From the NCBI GenBank assembly GCA_023475105.1, contig JAMCWJ010000082.1, forward strand, positions 1 through 51,437: a stretch of 51,437 bases of DNA. Reading direction: 5' to 3'. The stretch is from Nitrospirota bacterium (GTDB lineage: Bacteria > Nitrospirota > Thermodesulfovibrionia > Thermodesulfovibrionales > UBA9159). Position numbers and translations under genes: made by a program. Positions 1 through 7,514 of this stretch are shown here, piece by piece. The notes beneath the pieces are model-generated. The model had not been told where the DNA came from. It saw only the letters and a list, made by a program, of their open reading frames with translations, and searched no databases. The number at the start of each line of letters is the position of its first letter. The stretch's first letter is position 1.

Positions 1-1
1 G

Positions 2-97
2 CAGGCGGCCTGGCGCATCGCCGTCGAGGCCTGGCTGAACATGAAGGGACTTATAACCGTGACCGTCAATGGAAAAGTGTCACCTAGTTTTCTCTGA
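2..97 (+). other. Short open frame at the left edge, unidentified
   Basis: An open frame enters from the window edge and ends at TGA 95-97 after 31 codons. It could be the tail of a gene lying outside the window. No family is recognised. The same frame continues after the stop into the RHS fragment, but the two stretches do not look like one protein. Confidence 0.15.
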
Positions 98-115
98 TAT
101 TTTTATCATAAACTC

Positions 116-415
116 ATGGCGTGCACAGGCGCTGTCACGGTCAACTATATCCGCACGTTGAATATTGATGAGCCTTTGGCTAGAGTTGAATCGATGGGAA
201 CTGTGAGGTATTATGTTTTGGATGCATTGGGTTCGGTAATCGCACTGACCGATGATGCAGGCACAATCATGACGGCATATTATTATGATCCATTTGGGAA
301 TGTGACTGTTACAGGAGAGATTTCTGATAATCCCTTTCAGTATACTGGGAGGGAAAATGATGGAACAGGATTATATTATTACCGCGCACGTTACTACAGC
401 CCTGAGTTGCAGAGG
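116..415 (+). pseudogene. RHS repeat-associated core fragment, truncated at both ends
   Basis: The translation shows the hallmark RHS core: DALGSV, a YDPFGN motif, the FQYTGRE motif and YYRARYYSPELQR. In intact RHS proteins this core closes the YD-repeat shell and is followed by a DPxG motif and a variable toxin tip. Here homology starts abruptly near codon 10 and stops at the arginine at 413-415. The next codons encode nothing RHS-like, and the alternative frame turns into a membrane protein. The YD-repeat shell is missing upstream and the DPxG motif is missing downstream. This is therefore a relic of an RHS gene. Such relics are common where tip domains have been exchanged by recombination. 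The ATG at 116 is just the first ATG in frame and not a convincing start, because it has no ribosome binding site. Confidence 0.75.
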
Positions 416-938
416 TTGTGCTGCCTTTATCTTAGGCCTTGTTCTGCCACATCACTCTCTGACTTGGGACTTCATCTTAGGCGGAGCGGCTTTCACTATA
501 GTTGGTGGTGGCGTGGTACTCTCATTAATCATTGCAAATCCACAGTGGAAAGAAAAGAAGACACAACTATTATCTGGAGGGATAATCAGCGGGTTCATTG
601 CTGGCCTTTTCTTTCACTTTGGTATTGGCCTTTATTTTGGAATTATTATTTTCTCAGTTTGCATCTACTTATTATTAAAAGTGCTGCGGATATTCGAGGC
701 GCCAAGAATCTTTTTGGGAGGGGTCATCGGAAGCGTCATTGGTTGTATCCTTTCCTCACTATTCCAATTGGGATGGTCCCATATTGAGTTATCGTATCCT
801 ATCTTTCGAGGTCAACTCTCTATCGTTACTACAACAATAAACACTGCAATAATAATTTATTTCTTGAATCTTGGGATTTTGCTTTCTATAGGAGGAAGCA
901 CAGATGAAAGGGGAAGGAACTCTCATGAAAAGCTTTAA
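414..938 (+). pseudogene. Polytopic membrane protein fragment fused to RHS scar
   Basis: From about 414, in a frame +1 to the RHS core, about 174 codons are open to the TAA ending at 938. They encode four or five hydrophobic segments rich in Gly, Ile, Leu and Phe, with short charged loops (for example NPQWKEKK) and a polar C-terminus. The in-frame ATG at 357 lies inside the RHS coding sequence, so the original N-terminus was probably lost at the junction. I do not recognise the family. An immunity protein or an orphan membrane protein captured beside an RHS tip are both possible. Codon and base use is much AT-richer than in the housekeeping genes of the window, which fits acquired DNA. Confidence 0.45.
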
Positions 939-980
939 TGCACTTTCTTAATAACTGACTGTAGAAGGAATATAAAATAT

Positions 981-1133
981 ATGGATAAATATGCAGGTGG
1001 CTATAATTTAGACAGTAATTTGAACTGCATCTGTTCAAAAATGGGCTATGACGTCTGGGGTTATCAAGAACGTATCTCAAAGCTTAAATCATGTATCATG
1101 TCCGGAGTATCTTTTCCGCCAAAACCAAGATGA
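981..1133 (+). CDS. Small hypothetical ORF, 50 aa
   Basis: An ATG-started frame of 50 codons encodes a Tyr/Cys-containing peptide with two cysteines near residue 17. Its TGA stop overlaps the ATG at 1130 of the following TPR-like frame (ATGA). No family is recognised and there is no clear Shine-Dalgarno sequence. The overlap is the only support for it being a gene. It may be a decayed fragment, like its neighbours. Confidence 0.2.
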   Translation: MDKYAGGYNLDSNLNCICSKMGYDVWGYQERISKLKSCIMSGVSFPPKPR

Positions 1134-1542
1134 AAATTGTTGAGACAATGTGGAAACATAAGAAACAAGTCTTGCTCATTATCGTTGTTATAACGATTGG
1201 CCTACCCATTGGAGCTCTTGTCGGCATTGATTATTATAAACGCCGTTTGGCACAAGTGCAGTTGGTTTTTGGGCCGCAGGATTGGAATCTTTTAAGGAAG
1301 GAAGAAGCGATTTAGCGCTTCTATATTTTAGCGAAGCAGTAGCATTGAAGAACGATGATCCGCTTTTCTATCAGTCAATGGCTGAAGTATATGAGCTTTA
1401 CGCATAATACGGACATGGCGTTTAAATTTTATACGCTCGCCCTTAAGCAATATAAGAAGGAAAACTTGGTCCGATAAAATTAATAGAACACAAGATCAAA
1501 CTGTTGCAAACGACGACGGATGGGGAAAGAGGCGAGGAATGA
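1130..1542 (+). pseudogene. Frameshifted membrane-anchored TPR-like protein
   Basis: The ATG at 1130 opens a protein with a Lys-rich N-terminus and one strong transmembrane segment (about residues 14-34), followed by YYKRRLAQVQL. The frame then stops at TAG 1313-1315. Coding character continues in other frames: a helix-turn-helix stretch SEAVALKNDDPLFYQSMAEV to a TAA near 1407, then AFKFYTLALKQYKKENL to a stop near 1477, then a Lys/Glu-rich tail to a TGA near 1542. The second and third stretches have the spacing of tetratricopeptide repeats. The simplest reading is a single anchored TPR protein broken by at least two frameshifts. Sequencing error is less likely, because the surrounding accessory genes are also broken. 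Confidence 0.5.
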
Positions 1543-1638
1543 ACGAAGATGCAAATGGTAATGCAGAGTGGAAGCGAATTCGAGACGTTTCTAAGAATTG
1601 GACACTAAAAGGACGGTTTAGCTGTCAACAAAGAAGAG

Positions 1639-3270
1639 GTGCTACAAGTGTTAACGGACTCAGTGCATAGAGCACTAATGATCTTAATGTATTTTTCTTT
1701 AGTCATATTGTTTGCCGTTCCCTCTTTTGCCGAACCGATTACCTATACTTACGACGACGCCAACCGTCTTGTCCAGGCTGACAGCGGCGGGGCAACCGTT
1801 AAATACGTTTATGATGGTGTCGGTAATTTGGTTCAGAGGAAGCGCTATGCAGCATCAACAATTCCTGTATCCTATGATTTTGGGAGTGTCGGCATCGGTG
1901 TGACATCGGCTGCACAGACGTTCACTATCACAAATACAGGCACAGAGGGTTTACAGATCGGTATAACGGGGTTTGACGGCAACGATGGTCTCGCATTTAG
2001 CATCTTGAACGATAACTGCATTGGTCAGGCCCTTGCGGCAGAAACGAGTTGCACCTTACAGGTCGTATTTTCGTCGGCAACCGCAGGGATCAAGAATGCG
2101 AACCTCTCCATCTCATTCAGTGATCCTAATACCCTTAAGAATGTGATAACTTTAAGCGGCACGGGGACGGTAGCTCAGGCGGACACAACTCCCCCGACTT
2201 CGCAGATTATATCCCCCGTAAACGGTTCAGGCCATGCTGTGAATATGCCGCTGACGATATCAGGAACTTCCGTAGATACAGGTGGAGGGGAGGTTGTGCG
2301 AGTTGATGTTTCCACGGACTCAGGAACATCGTGGCAGCCGGCAACAGGTACGACAAGCTGGTCCTACGCCTGGACCCCGGCACAGACCGGCAGTTTCACC
2401 ATCAGGAGCCGTGCTGTGGACAATAAAGACAATGTCGAGAACCCTTCAGAAGGTGTCACTATAACAATCACTGTTCCTCCTTCCGCTCAATTCACTGTGA
2501 GTGCCGATTCCGGCACGAGCTACAAGATCAATTTTGACGGAAGCTATTCAATATGTCCTGATACGCCGTGCGCTTATTCCTGGGATTTGGGGGACGGTTC
2601 AACCGGCACAGGTGTGACAACTTCACATATCTATTCTGACGGAGCCACCAGGACTGTCATCCTTACGGTGGCCGATGTGTTTGGGCTTAGCGGCAATGTA
2701 ATGATGTTGGTTACGCCGACTCCAGTAAACCTTCCTCCCACTGCATCGAACGCAGGTCTGTCTATTAGTAATTACACCGTTTCTTTCACTGACACCTCAT
2801 CAGATGCGCCGGGCAATAATCCGGCAGGATTCCTTGGGGGAGCAGTCTCAGTAAACTGGAACGACGGCGCTATCTCAACAGGCGATGTGGGCGCAATCTT
2901 CTCGCACACTTATGCGAATGCGAGTACCTACACGATTGTGCACACCGTTACGAATGCTGCCGGGCTGACTGGATCGGAGACGCAAAAAGTGACGGTGCCC
3001 CGGAAATTTTCGATAACCGTCACTACAACGCCTGCAATCACCGGGGCTAGTCTTTATGTGAAGACATTGGCGGGCTCGACTGTTCAGTATTGCACAACCA
3101 CGAGTAGTGGTTCGTGCACGTTCGGCAACCTTCTTCCGAATACTTACAAGGTGCAGGCGTACAAGTCCGGCTATACTTTTGATGGTGATCCTATAACCTC
3201 GGGCAATCAGAATCCGGTGAATACAACTGTTGGCCCGGATCAGACGGTGACTTTCACACATACGCCGTAG
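1639..3270 (+). CDS. Secreted multidomain protein: YD repeat, ASPM/Hydin-like, Ig-like and PKD domains
   Basis: The protein has 543 residues from GTG 1639; ATG 1678 is an equally good start. An N-terminal signal peptide ends near PSFA at about residue 32. Next comes one YD/RHS-type repeat (YTYDDANRLVQ...KYVYDGVGNLVQ, about 36-72). An ASPM/Hydin or choice-of-anchor-D type beta-sandwich follows (about 78-180, containing FGSVGIG and FTITNTG). After it come a bacterial Ig-like domain (about 185-280), two PKD-like domains (about 283-455, with YSWDLGDGS and FSHTYANAST) and a C-terminal beta-sandwich. Nothing catalytic is visible. It is probably a surface or extracellular adhesive or scaffold protein. 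The lone YD repeat suggests it derives from a larger RHS-type protein, and the RHS core relic lies 1.2 kb upstream. Confidence 0.75.
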   Translation: MLQVLTDSVHRALMILMYFSLVILFAVPSFAEPITYTYDDANRLVQADSGGATVKYVYDGVGNLVQRKRYAASTIPVSYDFGSVGIGVTSAAQTFTITNTGTEGLQIGITGFDGNDGLAFSILNDNCIGQALAAETSCTLQVVFSSATAGIKNANLSISFSDPNTLKNVITLSGTGTVAQADTTPPTSQIISPVNGSGHAVNMPLTISGTSVDTGGGEVVRVDVSTDSGTSWQPATGTTSWSYAWTPAQTGSFTIRSRAVDNKDNVENPSEGVTITITVPPSAQFTVSADSGTSYKINFDGSYSICPDTPCAYSWDLGDGSTGTGVTTSHIYSDGATRTVILTVADVFGLSGNVMMLVTPTPVNLPPTASNAGLSISNYTVSFTDTSSDAPGNNPAGFLGGAVSVNWNDGAISTGDVGAIFSHTYANASTYTIVHTVTNAAGLTGSETQKVTVPRKFSITVTTTPAITGASLYVKTLAGSTVQYCTTTSSGSCTFGNLLPNTYKVQAYKSGYTFDGDPITSGNQNPVNTTVGPDQTVTFTHTP

Positions 3271-3463
3271 TATTCAGTTACCCATAGCCGCAAAGAAAGG
3301 GAGGTCGGGGATCACTTCACCTGCTTTTCCATAGGCAAAATCGACAACTATGGACCTACCCCAAAGGTTTTGACTGTGCTATCCCAGGGCACATAACCGA
3401 GAAAGGCAAGGACGGCCGGGGTGTGGGGTTCCATAGGGTAGCCTTTGGGTGGTATAATCGGGC

Positions 3464-3574
3464 GTGGCAACGTCAGTCTATATTGAGGGCACTCGAAAAA
3501 GCTTACTGACCCCCTGTCCCTGCGGCTGCCTCGGCGAGCCTAGGCACCAGTGCACGTGCAGGAAAAGGCAATGA
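3464..3574 (+). CDS. 36-aa Cys-rich ORF resembling the CPCG zinc-finger segment of YifB/ComM
   Basis: A GTG at 3464 lies 5 nt after an extended -10 box (TGG-TATAAT, TATAAT at 3453-3458). It opens a 36-codon frame whose second half reads SLLTPCPCGCLGEP, with two more cysteines in CTC. This closely resembles the NPCPCGxxGDPxxxCxC metal-binding segment of YifB/ComM Mg-chelatase-like ATPases. No ATPase motifs are present. The stop overlaps the ATG of the next gene (ATGA, 3571-3574), so translation may be coupled. It is either a YifB remnant that now serves as leader of the following gene, or a genuine small zinc-binding protein. I cannot choose between these from the sequence. Confidence 0.4.
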   Translation: MATSVYIEGTRKSLLTPCPCGCLGEPRHQCTCRKRQ

Positions 3575-4527
3575 AGGTCGGGGACGCTCTGATCAAGGAA
3601 GGGCTTATCACCAGGCAGCAGCTCGATCTCGCCCTCCAGAGGCAGGTGCAGTTCGGCGGGCGGATCGGAACGAACCTTGTCGAACTGAGGTTCCTGACAG
3701 AGGACGAGCTCACGAAGTTCCTCGGCAGGTATTTCAAAATGCCTGCGGTCTCGCCCGAAATGATCGCCTCGATCGACGAGGAGGTGCTCGGTTCGGTCAG
3801 CAGGGAGATCATCGAAAAATACAAGATACTCCCTTTCAAGAGGGAACGGAGCAGGCTCCATTCCGGGATGCTCAACCCGAAGGACATAAAGGAAATCGAC
3901 GAGCTGAGGTTCATCACCACCTTCGATATCATCCCCTATGTGATTACCGAGCTGAGGCTCCTCTTTGCGCTCGAAAAATATTACGGGATCAAGCGTGAAC
4001 TGAGGTACATAAGCGTCACGGACCGTTTCAATCCCGGGGAGAAGGTCGAAGAGGAGTCGATCGACAAAATAAAGAGGGCCTTCGCCGATGTGAAAGAGAC
4101 CGAAGAGATAGCCGGCATCCTGATACAGGCGGCATTCAAGATCGCCGAAAGGGTGGGGGTCTTCACCCTCAAGGGGAAGAAGATAGCGGGCTGGAAGGCG
4201 AGGGGCCTCAATCTCGAGGGGTTTGCGGCGCAGGCAGAAGATGAGCTTTCGGTCTTTTCCGACGTGCTGAGGCGGCGGAGCTATTACCGGGGTCCGGTGC
4301 TCAGGGTCAAAGGCAATGAGCCGCTCATCAAGGTCCTCTCGGGCACACCTCAGGACGCGCTGCTCATGCCGATCGAGATAAGGGAGAAGGTGGCTGCGCT
4401 GCTGTATGTCGATAACGGAAACAACTCTGTCCTCGATGGAAATGTCGGCTATCTCTCGAAGCTCGTGTCCCTGGCGGGACTCGCCTTCGAGATGATGATC
4501 GTACGGAAGAAGATCCTGGAGCAGTGA
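3571..4527 (+). CDS. GspE-N (MshEN)-like domain protein with C-terminal GAF-like domain
   Basis: The start ATG 3571 is chosen because MKVGDALIKEGLITRQQLDLAL is the canonical beginning of the N-terminal domain of type II secretion/type IV pilus ATPases (GspE, PilB, MshE). The domain spans about residues 1-150 and includes the FKMPAVSPE and KYKILPFKR stretches. No Walker motifs or secretion ATPase domain follow. Residues about 180-318 instead form an alpha/beta region with GAF-like character. Free-standing GspE-N proteins of this kind occur in Nitrospirota and Desulfobacterota. In related ATPases this domain binds c-di-GMP, and two c-di-GMP-type genes lie 4 kb downstream, so a c-di-GMP receptor role is possible but inferred. 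It overlaps the upstream 36-aa ORF by 4 nt. Confidence 0.7.
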   Translation: MKVGDALIKEGLITRQQLDLALQRQVQFGGRIGTNLVELRFLTEDELTKFLGRYFKMPAVSPEMIASIDEEVLGSVSREIIEKYKILPFKRERSRLHSGMLNPKDIKEIDELRFITTFDIIPYVITELRLLFALEKYYGIKRELRYISVTDRFNPGEKVEEESIDKIKRAFADVKETEEIAGILIQAAFKIAERVGVFTLKGKKIAGWKARGLNLEGFAAQAEDELSVFSDVLRRRSYYRGPVLRVKGNEPLIKVLSGTPQDALLMPIEIREKVAALLYVDNGNNSVLDGNVGYLSKLVSLAGLAFEMMIVRKKILEQ

Positions 4528-5118
4528 TCATCCGGCGCCTTTATCCTCCGCCGTGATCTTTTCGATCTCCCCGAGGACGACAGCGAGTCGCGCTTCCCTG
4601 TCCGTTATGGTGCGGGGGAGGTGCAGGAGAGCGCTCGTGACGCGGTCATCCCTGCAGAGACCGAGGACCAGGTAGTTCAGGTGCTCCAGGTAGGCCTCGT
4701 TCAGCGCTGCCTTTCCCTCTTCGTAGACAAGGGGAATCCCGGGCTGGACCAGGACGAGGAGCCTGAAGTACGCATTCGTCGAGTCAAAGCAGCGGCCGAG
4801 GTAACGTTCCAGTCCGGGAAAATCGACCTCTGTCGAGCCCTGGACATCGGCAAGCGTATATGCAGCCATATCGAGCGGCGTCCGGTCGGTGATAAACCGG
4901 CTGCGTTCGGCCTGCCACTGCCTTTCCGCCGCATCCAGTATCTTGTGCTGAATCCAGAGCCTCTTCCGGAAATCGAGCGGCAGGGAAGGGTCCATGCCGT
5001 GCTCCTTGAATACCTCGGAAGTGCCCGTCTTCACGAAGGGTATCCCGGTTTTCCGGGAAACCGCCTCCGCCAGGGTCGTCTTCCCCGTTCTGTGGCTTCC
5101 GCACAGTCCTATGTTCAT
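4528..5118 (-). CDS. P-loop ATP/GTP-binding protein (AAA_28-like)
   Basis: The protein has 196 residues from ATG at 5118. It begins MNIGLCGSHRTGKTTLAEA, a Walker A loop (GSHRTGKTT, about residues 7-15), followed by the pattern of small NadR/kinase-like P-loop proteins: TDRTPLD near residue 90 and a helical C-terminal half. This suits a nucleoside/nucleotide kinase-like or regulatory NTPase; the substrate is unknown. A long upstream in-frame extension exists but is rejected: a TATACT box at 5126-5131 lies 7 nt before this ATG, and the extension runs antisense into the lipoprotein gene. No ribosome binding site is visible, so the mRNA is probably leaderless. Its 3' end abuts the convergent GspE-N gene. 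Confidence 0.75.
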   Translation of the reverse strand: MNIGLCGSHRTGKTTLAEAVSRKTGIPFVKTGTSEVFKEHGMDPSLPLDFRKRLWIQHKILDAAERQWQAERSRFITDRTPLDMAAYTLADVQGSTEVDFPGLERYLGRCFDSTNAYFRLLVLVQPGIPLVYEEGKAALNEAYLEHLNYLVLGLCRDDRVTSALLHLPRTITDREARLAVVLGEIEKITAEDKGAG

Positions 5119-5180
5119 AGCCGGTAGTATAGCAGCAAACGGCCGGGGCGTGCATTCCCGAACCGGCGGGCGGGAAAGGT

Positions 5181-5209
5181 GTGACATTGTGTCTTTTGTG
5201 GGGTATAAT
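5181..5209 (+). promoter_or_regulatory. Sigma70-type promoter of the solute-binding lipoprotein gene
   Basis: GTGACA (5181-5186) and TATAAT (5204-5209) are separated by 17 nt. The predicted start near 5216 leaves a leader of about 100 nt before the lipoprotein ATG at 5314. A GTG at 5216 opens a 38-codon frame ending at 5332, inside the lipoprotein gene; it may be translated as a leaderless leader peptide. Confidence 0.65.
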
Positions 5210-5313
5210 AGGCCCGTGGATACGACTGCGGCATCGTTCCCCGTGGTCCTGCGATGGTTTTCAGGTCGACAAGGTAAGGCATTAACACTACAGCCGAAAA
5301 AGGAGGCAAGGCG

Positions 5314-6120
5314 ATGCACAAAACATCCGTAGCTGTTATCATACTCGTTCTTATCGCATTTATTGTTGGTGGCTGTGCAACCACGAATGGTCCCCAGGAC
5401 TCTCCTGCCGCCGGAGAACAGCAATCGGCGCCGCTGCGGGTGGGGATCACCCCCGATTCCCCTCCTATGATCTTCAGACTGAACGACACAGTCTCTGGGA
5501 TAGAAGCGGATTTTGCCCGCAATCTCGGAAAGGCGTTGAACAGGCAGGTTCGCTTTGTCGAACTCGGCCGGGATCAGCGGTTCAACTCCCTCATGGAAGG
5601 AAAGGTCGATATCATCATGTCGGGGCTCAGCATCACCGAGGCGAGAAAGGTCAGGATAGCCTTTACAGAGCCTTATCTCAAGAGCGGCCTCATGGCGGCA
5701 GTGCGGGCCGCGGACGCCTCGAAATACAGATCCCTGGCAGCACTCACGGGAAGTATTCCGGCTGTCGGAGTGATAGGGGGCACGACCGGAGAGGCCTACG
5801 TGAGGAAACACTTTTCAGGGACCTCCAGGAGGATTATTCCGCTGAACAGGGTGAGCGACGCCCCCTTCGAACTAAAGGGAGGGAGGATAGACGTCTTCAT
5901 ACACGATGCGCCGGCGGTCGTTTGGCTCGTCTCTGAAAACGAAGCAAGCCTCAAAGTGATTCCGGAGCTGATCGATGAAGAAGATCTCGCGTGGGCGGTC
6001 AGAAGGGACGACTCAGCGCTCCTCGCAAAGGTGAACGCCGCTCTCGCTGCGTGGAACAAGGACGGCACGAGGAAGGCGATTCTGAGCAGATGGCTTCCTT
6101 ACTGGAAGAATTTCGATTAG
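5314..6120 (+). CDS. ABC transporter substrate-binding lipoprotein, family 3 (amino acid type)
   Basis: The protein has 268 residues. The N-terminus has a type II signal with lipobox VGGC (Cys at about 22), so it should be a lipid-anchored periplasmic protein. The mature part matches family 3 solute-binding proteins: LRVGITPDSPPM, a GIEADFARNLGKAL segment, an SITEARKVRIAFTEPYL segment and a GGTTGEAYV hinge region. Family members bind polar amino acids or similar small ligands, or act as sensor modules. No permease or ATPase gene is adjacent, so it either serves a transporter encoded elsewhere or acts as a receptor. The start is supported by AAGGAGG 8 nt upstream of ATG 5314. The gene converges with the MetE-core gene. 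Confidence 0.85.
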   Translation: MHKTSVAVIILVLIAFIVGGCATTNGPQDSPAAGEQQSAPLRVGITPDSPPMIFRLNDTVSGIEADFARNLGKALNRQVRFVELGRDQRFNSLMEGKVDIIMSGLSITEARKVRIAFTEPYLKSGLMAAVRAADASKYRSLAALTGSIPAVGVIGGTTGEAYVRKHFSGTSRRIIPLNRVSDAPFELKGGRIDVFIHDAPAVVWLVSENEASLKVIPELIDEEDLAWAVRRDDSALLAKVNAALAAWNKDGTRKAILSRWLPYWKNFD

Positions 6121-6135
6121 CCGTTATCCGGGGTT

Positions 6136-7140
6136 TCAGGCAAAGGCCTCTTTGAGCCTCACGAGAAGCTGAAAGACCTTTATCGTCTCCTCAATGCTCC
6201 GCGAGCCCGTTCCGCAGGAGGGCGTGAGGAGCGTCCGGGACGAGAGGAGGTCCTCGGGAATATGCCCTTTCAGGGTTTCGAGGCGGCCGGTGAACCTGGC
6301 GATCACGGACTCCGGTGTTTCCCTGATGATGTCATCGGTTGTCGGAACGATCCCCCAGGCGAGATACCCCCCCTGTTCGAGAAATCCCCTGACCTCGCTC
6401 TGATAGGCGAGGAGGTTGTCGAAGTAGTGGTATGCGTCGAAGCTGATGACCTTCATTCCGCTTTCGACGACGAGTGCCCAGTCGGCGTTGGCGCAGCAGT
6501 GAATACCCGGTATGCCCCCCGTCTCAGTGATCGCGGAGGCCATCTCGCCGAGGAGCCGCAGCGTCTCTTCCCTGCTCACCCCGAGATAGGTGCTGCCTCC
6601 CAGGGCTGAGAGGATCGGCTCATCGGTGAAGATGAAGACCTTTTCGGCATGGGCCTTCAACTGGTCGATCTGCCATCTTGCCTTTGCCTGGAGCAGCATG
6701 AGCGATATCTGCCGAAGCTCCTCATCGAAGTATATGAGTCTGCCTTCCCTGTCTTTGAGACCGAGGGTGAAAGTCAGGGGACCGGTTATCTGCCCTTTCA
6801 CCGCCTCGAAGCGGCGCCCCTTTATCATTCTCAAAAAGGTATGGAAGCCGCGGGCATAATCGTCCGATATGGCGACCCTCGCTTCCTGGCCGCAAGTCTC
6901 GTAGAAGCGCTCCAGCTCGTCGCTCTCGTCCCGGCTGACGAACACATTCTCAGCGGCCGTATCGATCTCGACAAAGGGCATGCCTTCGGAATACTGGGGT
7001 ATCATCCATTCGAGAAAAGACGACCTCGGAAGCTGGGGCCAGAACGGGATGTCGAAGGTCGCGAGAATGAGCCTGCATGCCTCCTCGGGATCGCCGTGCG
7101 GAAGGCTGCCTATGCCGGTCGTCGAAAACGGTTTGATCAC
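6136..7140 (-). CDS. MetE-core (cobalamin-independent methionine synthase-like) protein
   Basis: The protein has 334 residues from GTG at 7140. It carries the signature of the UROD/MetE barrel fold: STTGIGSLPHGDPEEA at the N-terminus, KGQITGPLTF near 115-124, FTDEPIL near 171-177, IHCC (His214, Cys216) and TPSCGTGSR (Cys309). His, Cys and the C-terminal Cys align with the zinc ligands of MetE. The third ligand, Glu in MetE, appears as Asp235 in ISFDAYHY. It lacks the N-terminal folate-binding half of full MetE, so like other short MetE-core proteins it may use a methyl-corrinoid or another methyl donor. GTG 7140 is preferred over an upstream ATG because TATCAT (7147-7152) lies 6 nt before it. 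The exact reaction is uncertain. Confidence 0.7.
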   Translation of the reverse strand: MIKPFSTTGIGSLPHGDPEEACRLILATFDIPFWPQLPRSSFLEWMIPQYSEGMPFVEIDTAAENVFVSRDESDELERFYETCGQEARVAISDDYARGFHTFLRMIKGRRFEAVKGQITGPLTFTLGLKDREGRLIYFDEELRQISLMLLQAKARWQIDQLKAHAEKVFIFTDEPILSALGGSTYLGVSREETLRLLGEMASAITETGGIPGIHCCANADWALVVESGMKVISFDAYHYFDNLLAYQSEVRGFLEQGGYLAWGIVPTTDDIIRETPESVIARFTGRLETLKGHIPEDLLSSRTLLTPSCGTGSRSIEETIKVFQLLVRLKEAFA

Positions 7141-7214
7141 GTAAAAATGATACACCAAGGGAGAGCGCAAAGGCAATGAAACCGAAACGGCCGGGTGTTA
7201 TATTATAATTGTAT

Positions 7215-7430
7215 ATGAAACCGAGACTGTATTTAAGGGTGGGCGACAGGGTCAGGCATATGAGGTTTTATGCGTGGGGAGACGGCGTCGTGGTCGAAGA
7301 GTCGCATTCGACCCTTGTCGGCGGATTTTGCCTCGTGAGGGTCCTTTTTGACGACGGTATCGAGAGGTCATTCATAAACGACCTCGATAATGAATGCTGC
7401 TGCTATTACGCAGGACTCAGGGCAACGTAA
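7215..7430 (+). CDS. Small DUF3553-like protein, 71 aa
   Basis: The protein reads GDRVRHMRFYAWGDGVVVEE, then a beta-rich segment with VLFDDGIERSF, then a Cys-rich tail (ECCCYY). This resembles the small SH3-like DUF3553 domain (GDRVRHPxFGxGxV...FDxG). The family has no established function; related domains sit at the C-terminus of UvrD-like helicases. ATG 7215 lies 5 nt after TATAAT (7204-7209) with no Shine-Dalgarno sequence, pointing to a leaderless transcript. It diverges from the MetE-core gene, and the two share a promoter region of about 70 bp. Confidence 0.6.
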   Translation: MKPRLYLRVGDRVRHMRFYAWGDGVVVEESHSTLVGGFCLVRVLFDDGIERSFINDLDNECCCYYAGLRAT

Positions 7431-7479
7431 AGTAATAAGTGAAGTCCTAATCATAACTATTGTAATTAAAAGAAAAATC

Positions 7480-7508
7480 TTGACAAAAGCGTCAAGTCGT
7501 GCTTTAAT
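7480..7508 (+). promoter_or_regulatory. Promoter of the HD-GYP response regulator gene
   Basis: A perfect TTGACA (7480-7485), a 17-nt spacer and TTTAAT (7503-7508) are followed 6 nt later by the ATG at 7515. Transcription should begin at or next to the start codon, giving a leaderless mRNA. This is the cleanest example of the pattern in the window. Confidence 0.8.
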
Positions 7509-7514
7509 TTCTTT

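Noticed and set aside
3271-3396. In-frame continuation after the PKD protein stop (…FSIGKIDNYGPTPKVLTVL…)
   Set aside because: It reads like protein but matches nothing I know, and the PKD protein already has a complete C-terminus. Left as unexplained intergenic DNA.
5119-5811. N-terminal extension of the minus-strand P-loop protein to 427 aa
   Set aside because: It runs antisense through the lipoprotein gene, has no domain pattern, and a -10 box lies just before the internal ATG at 5118.
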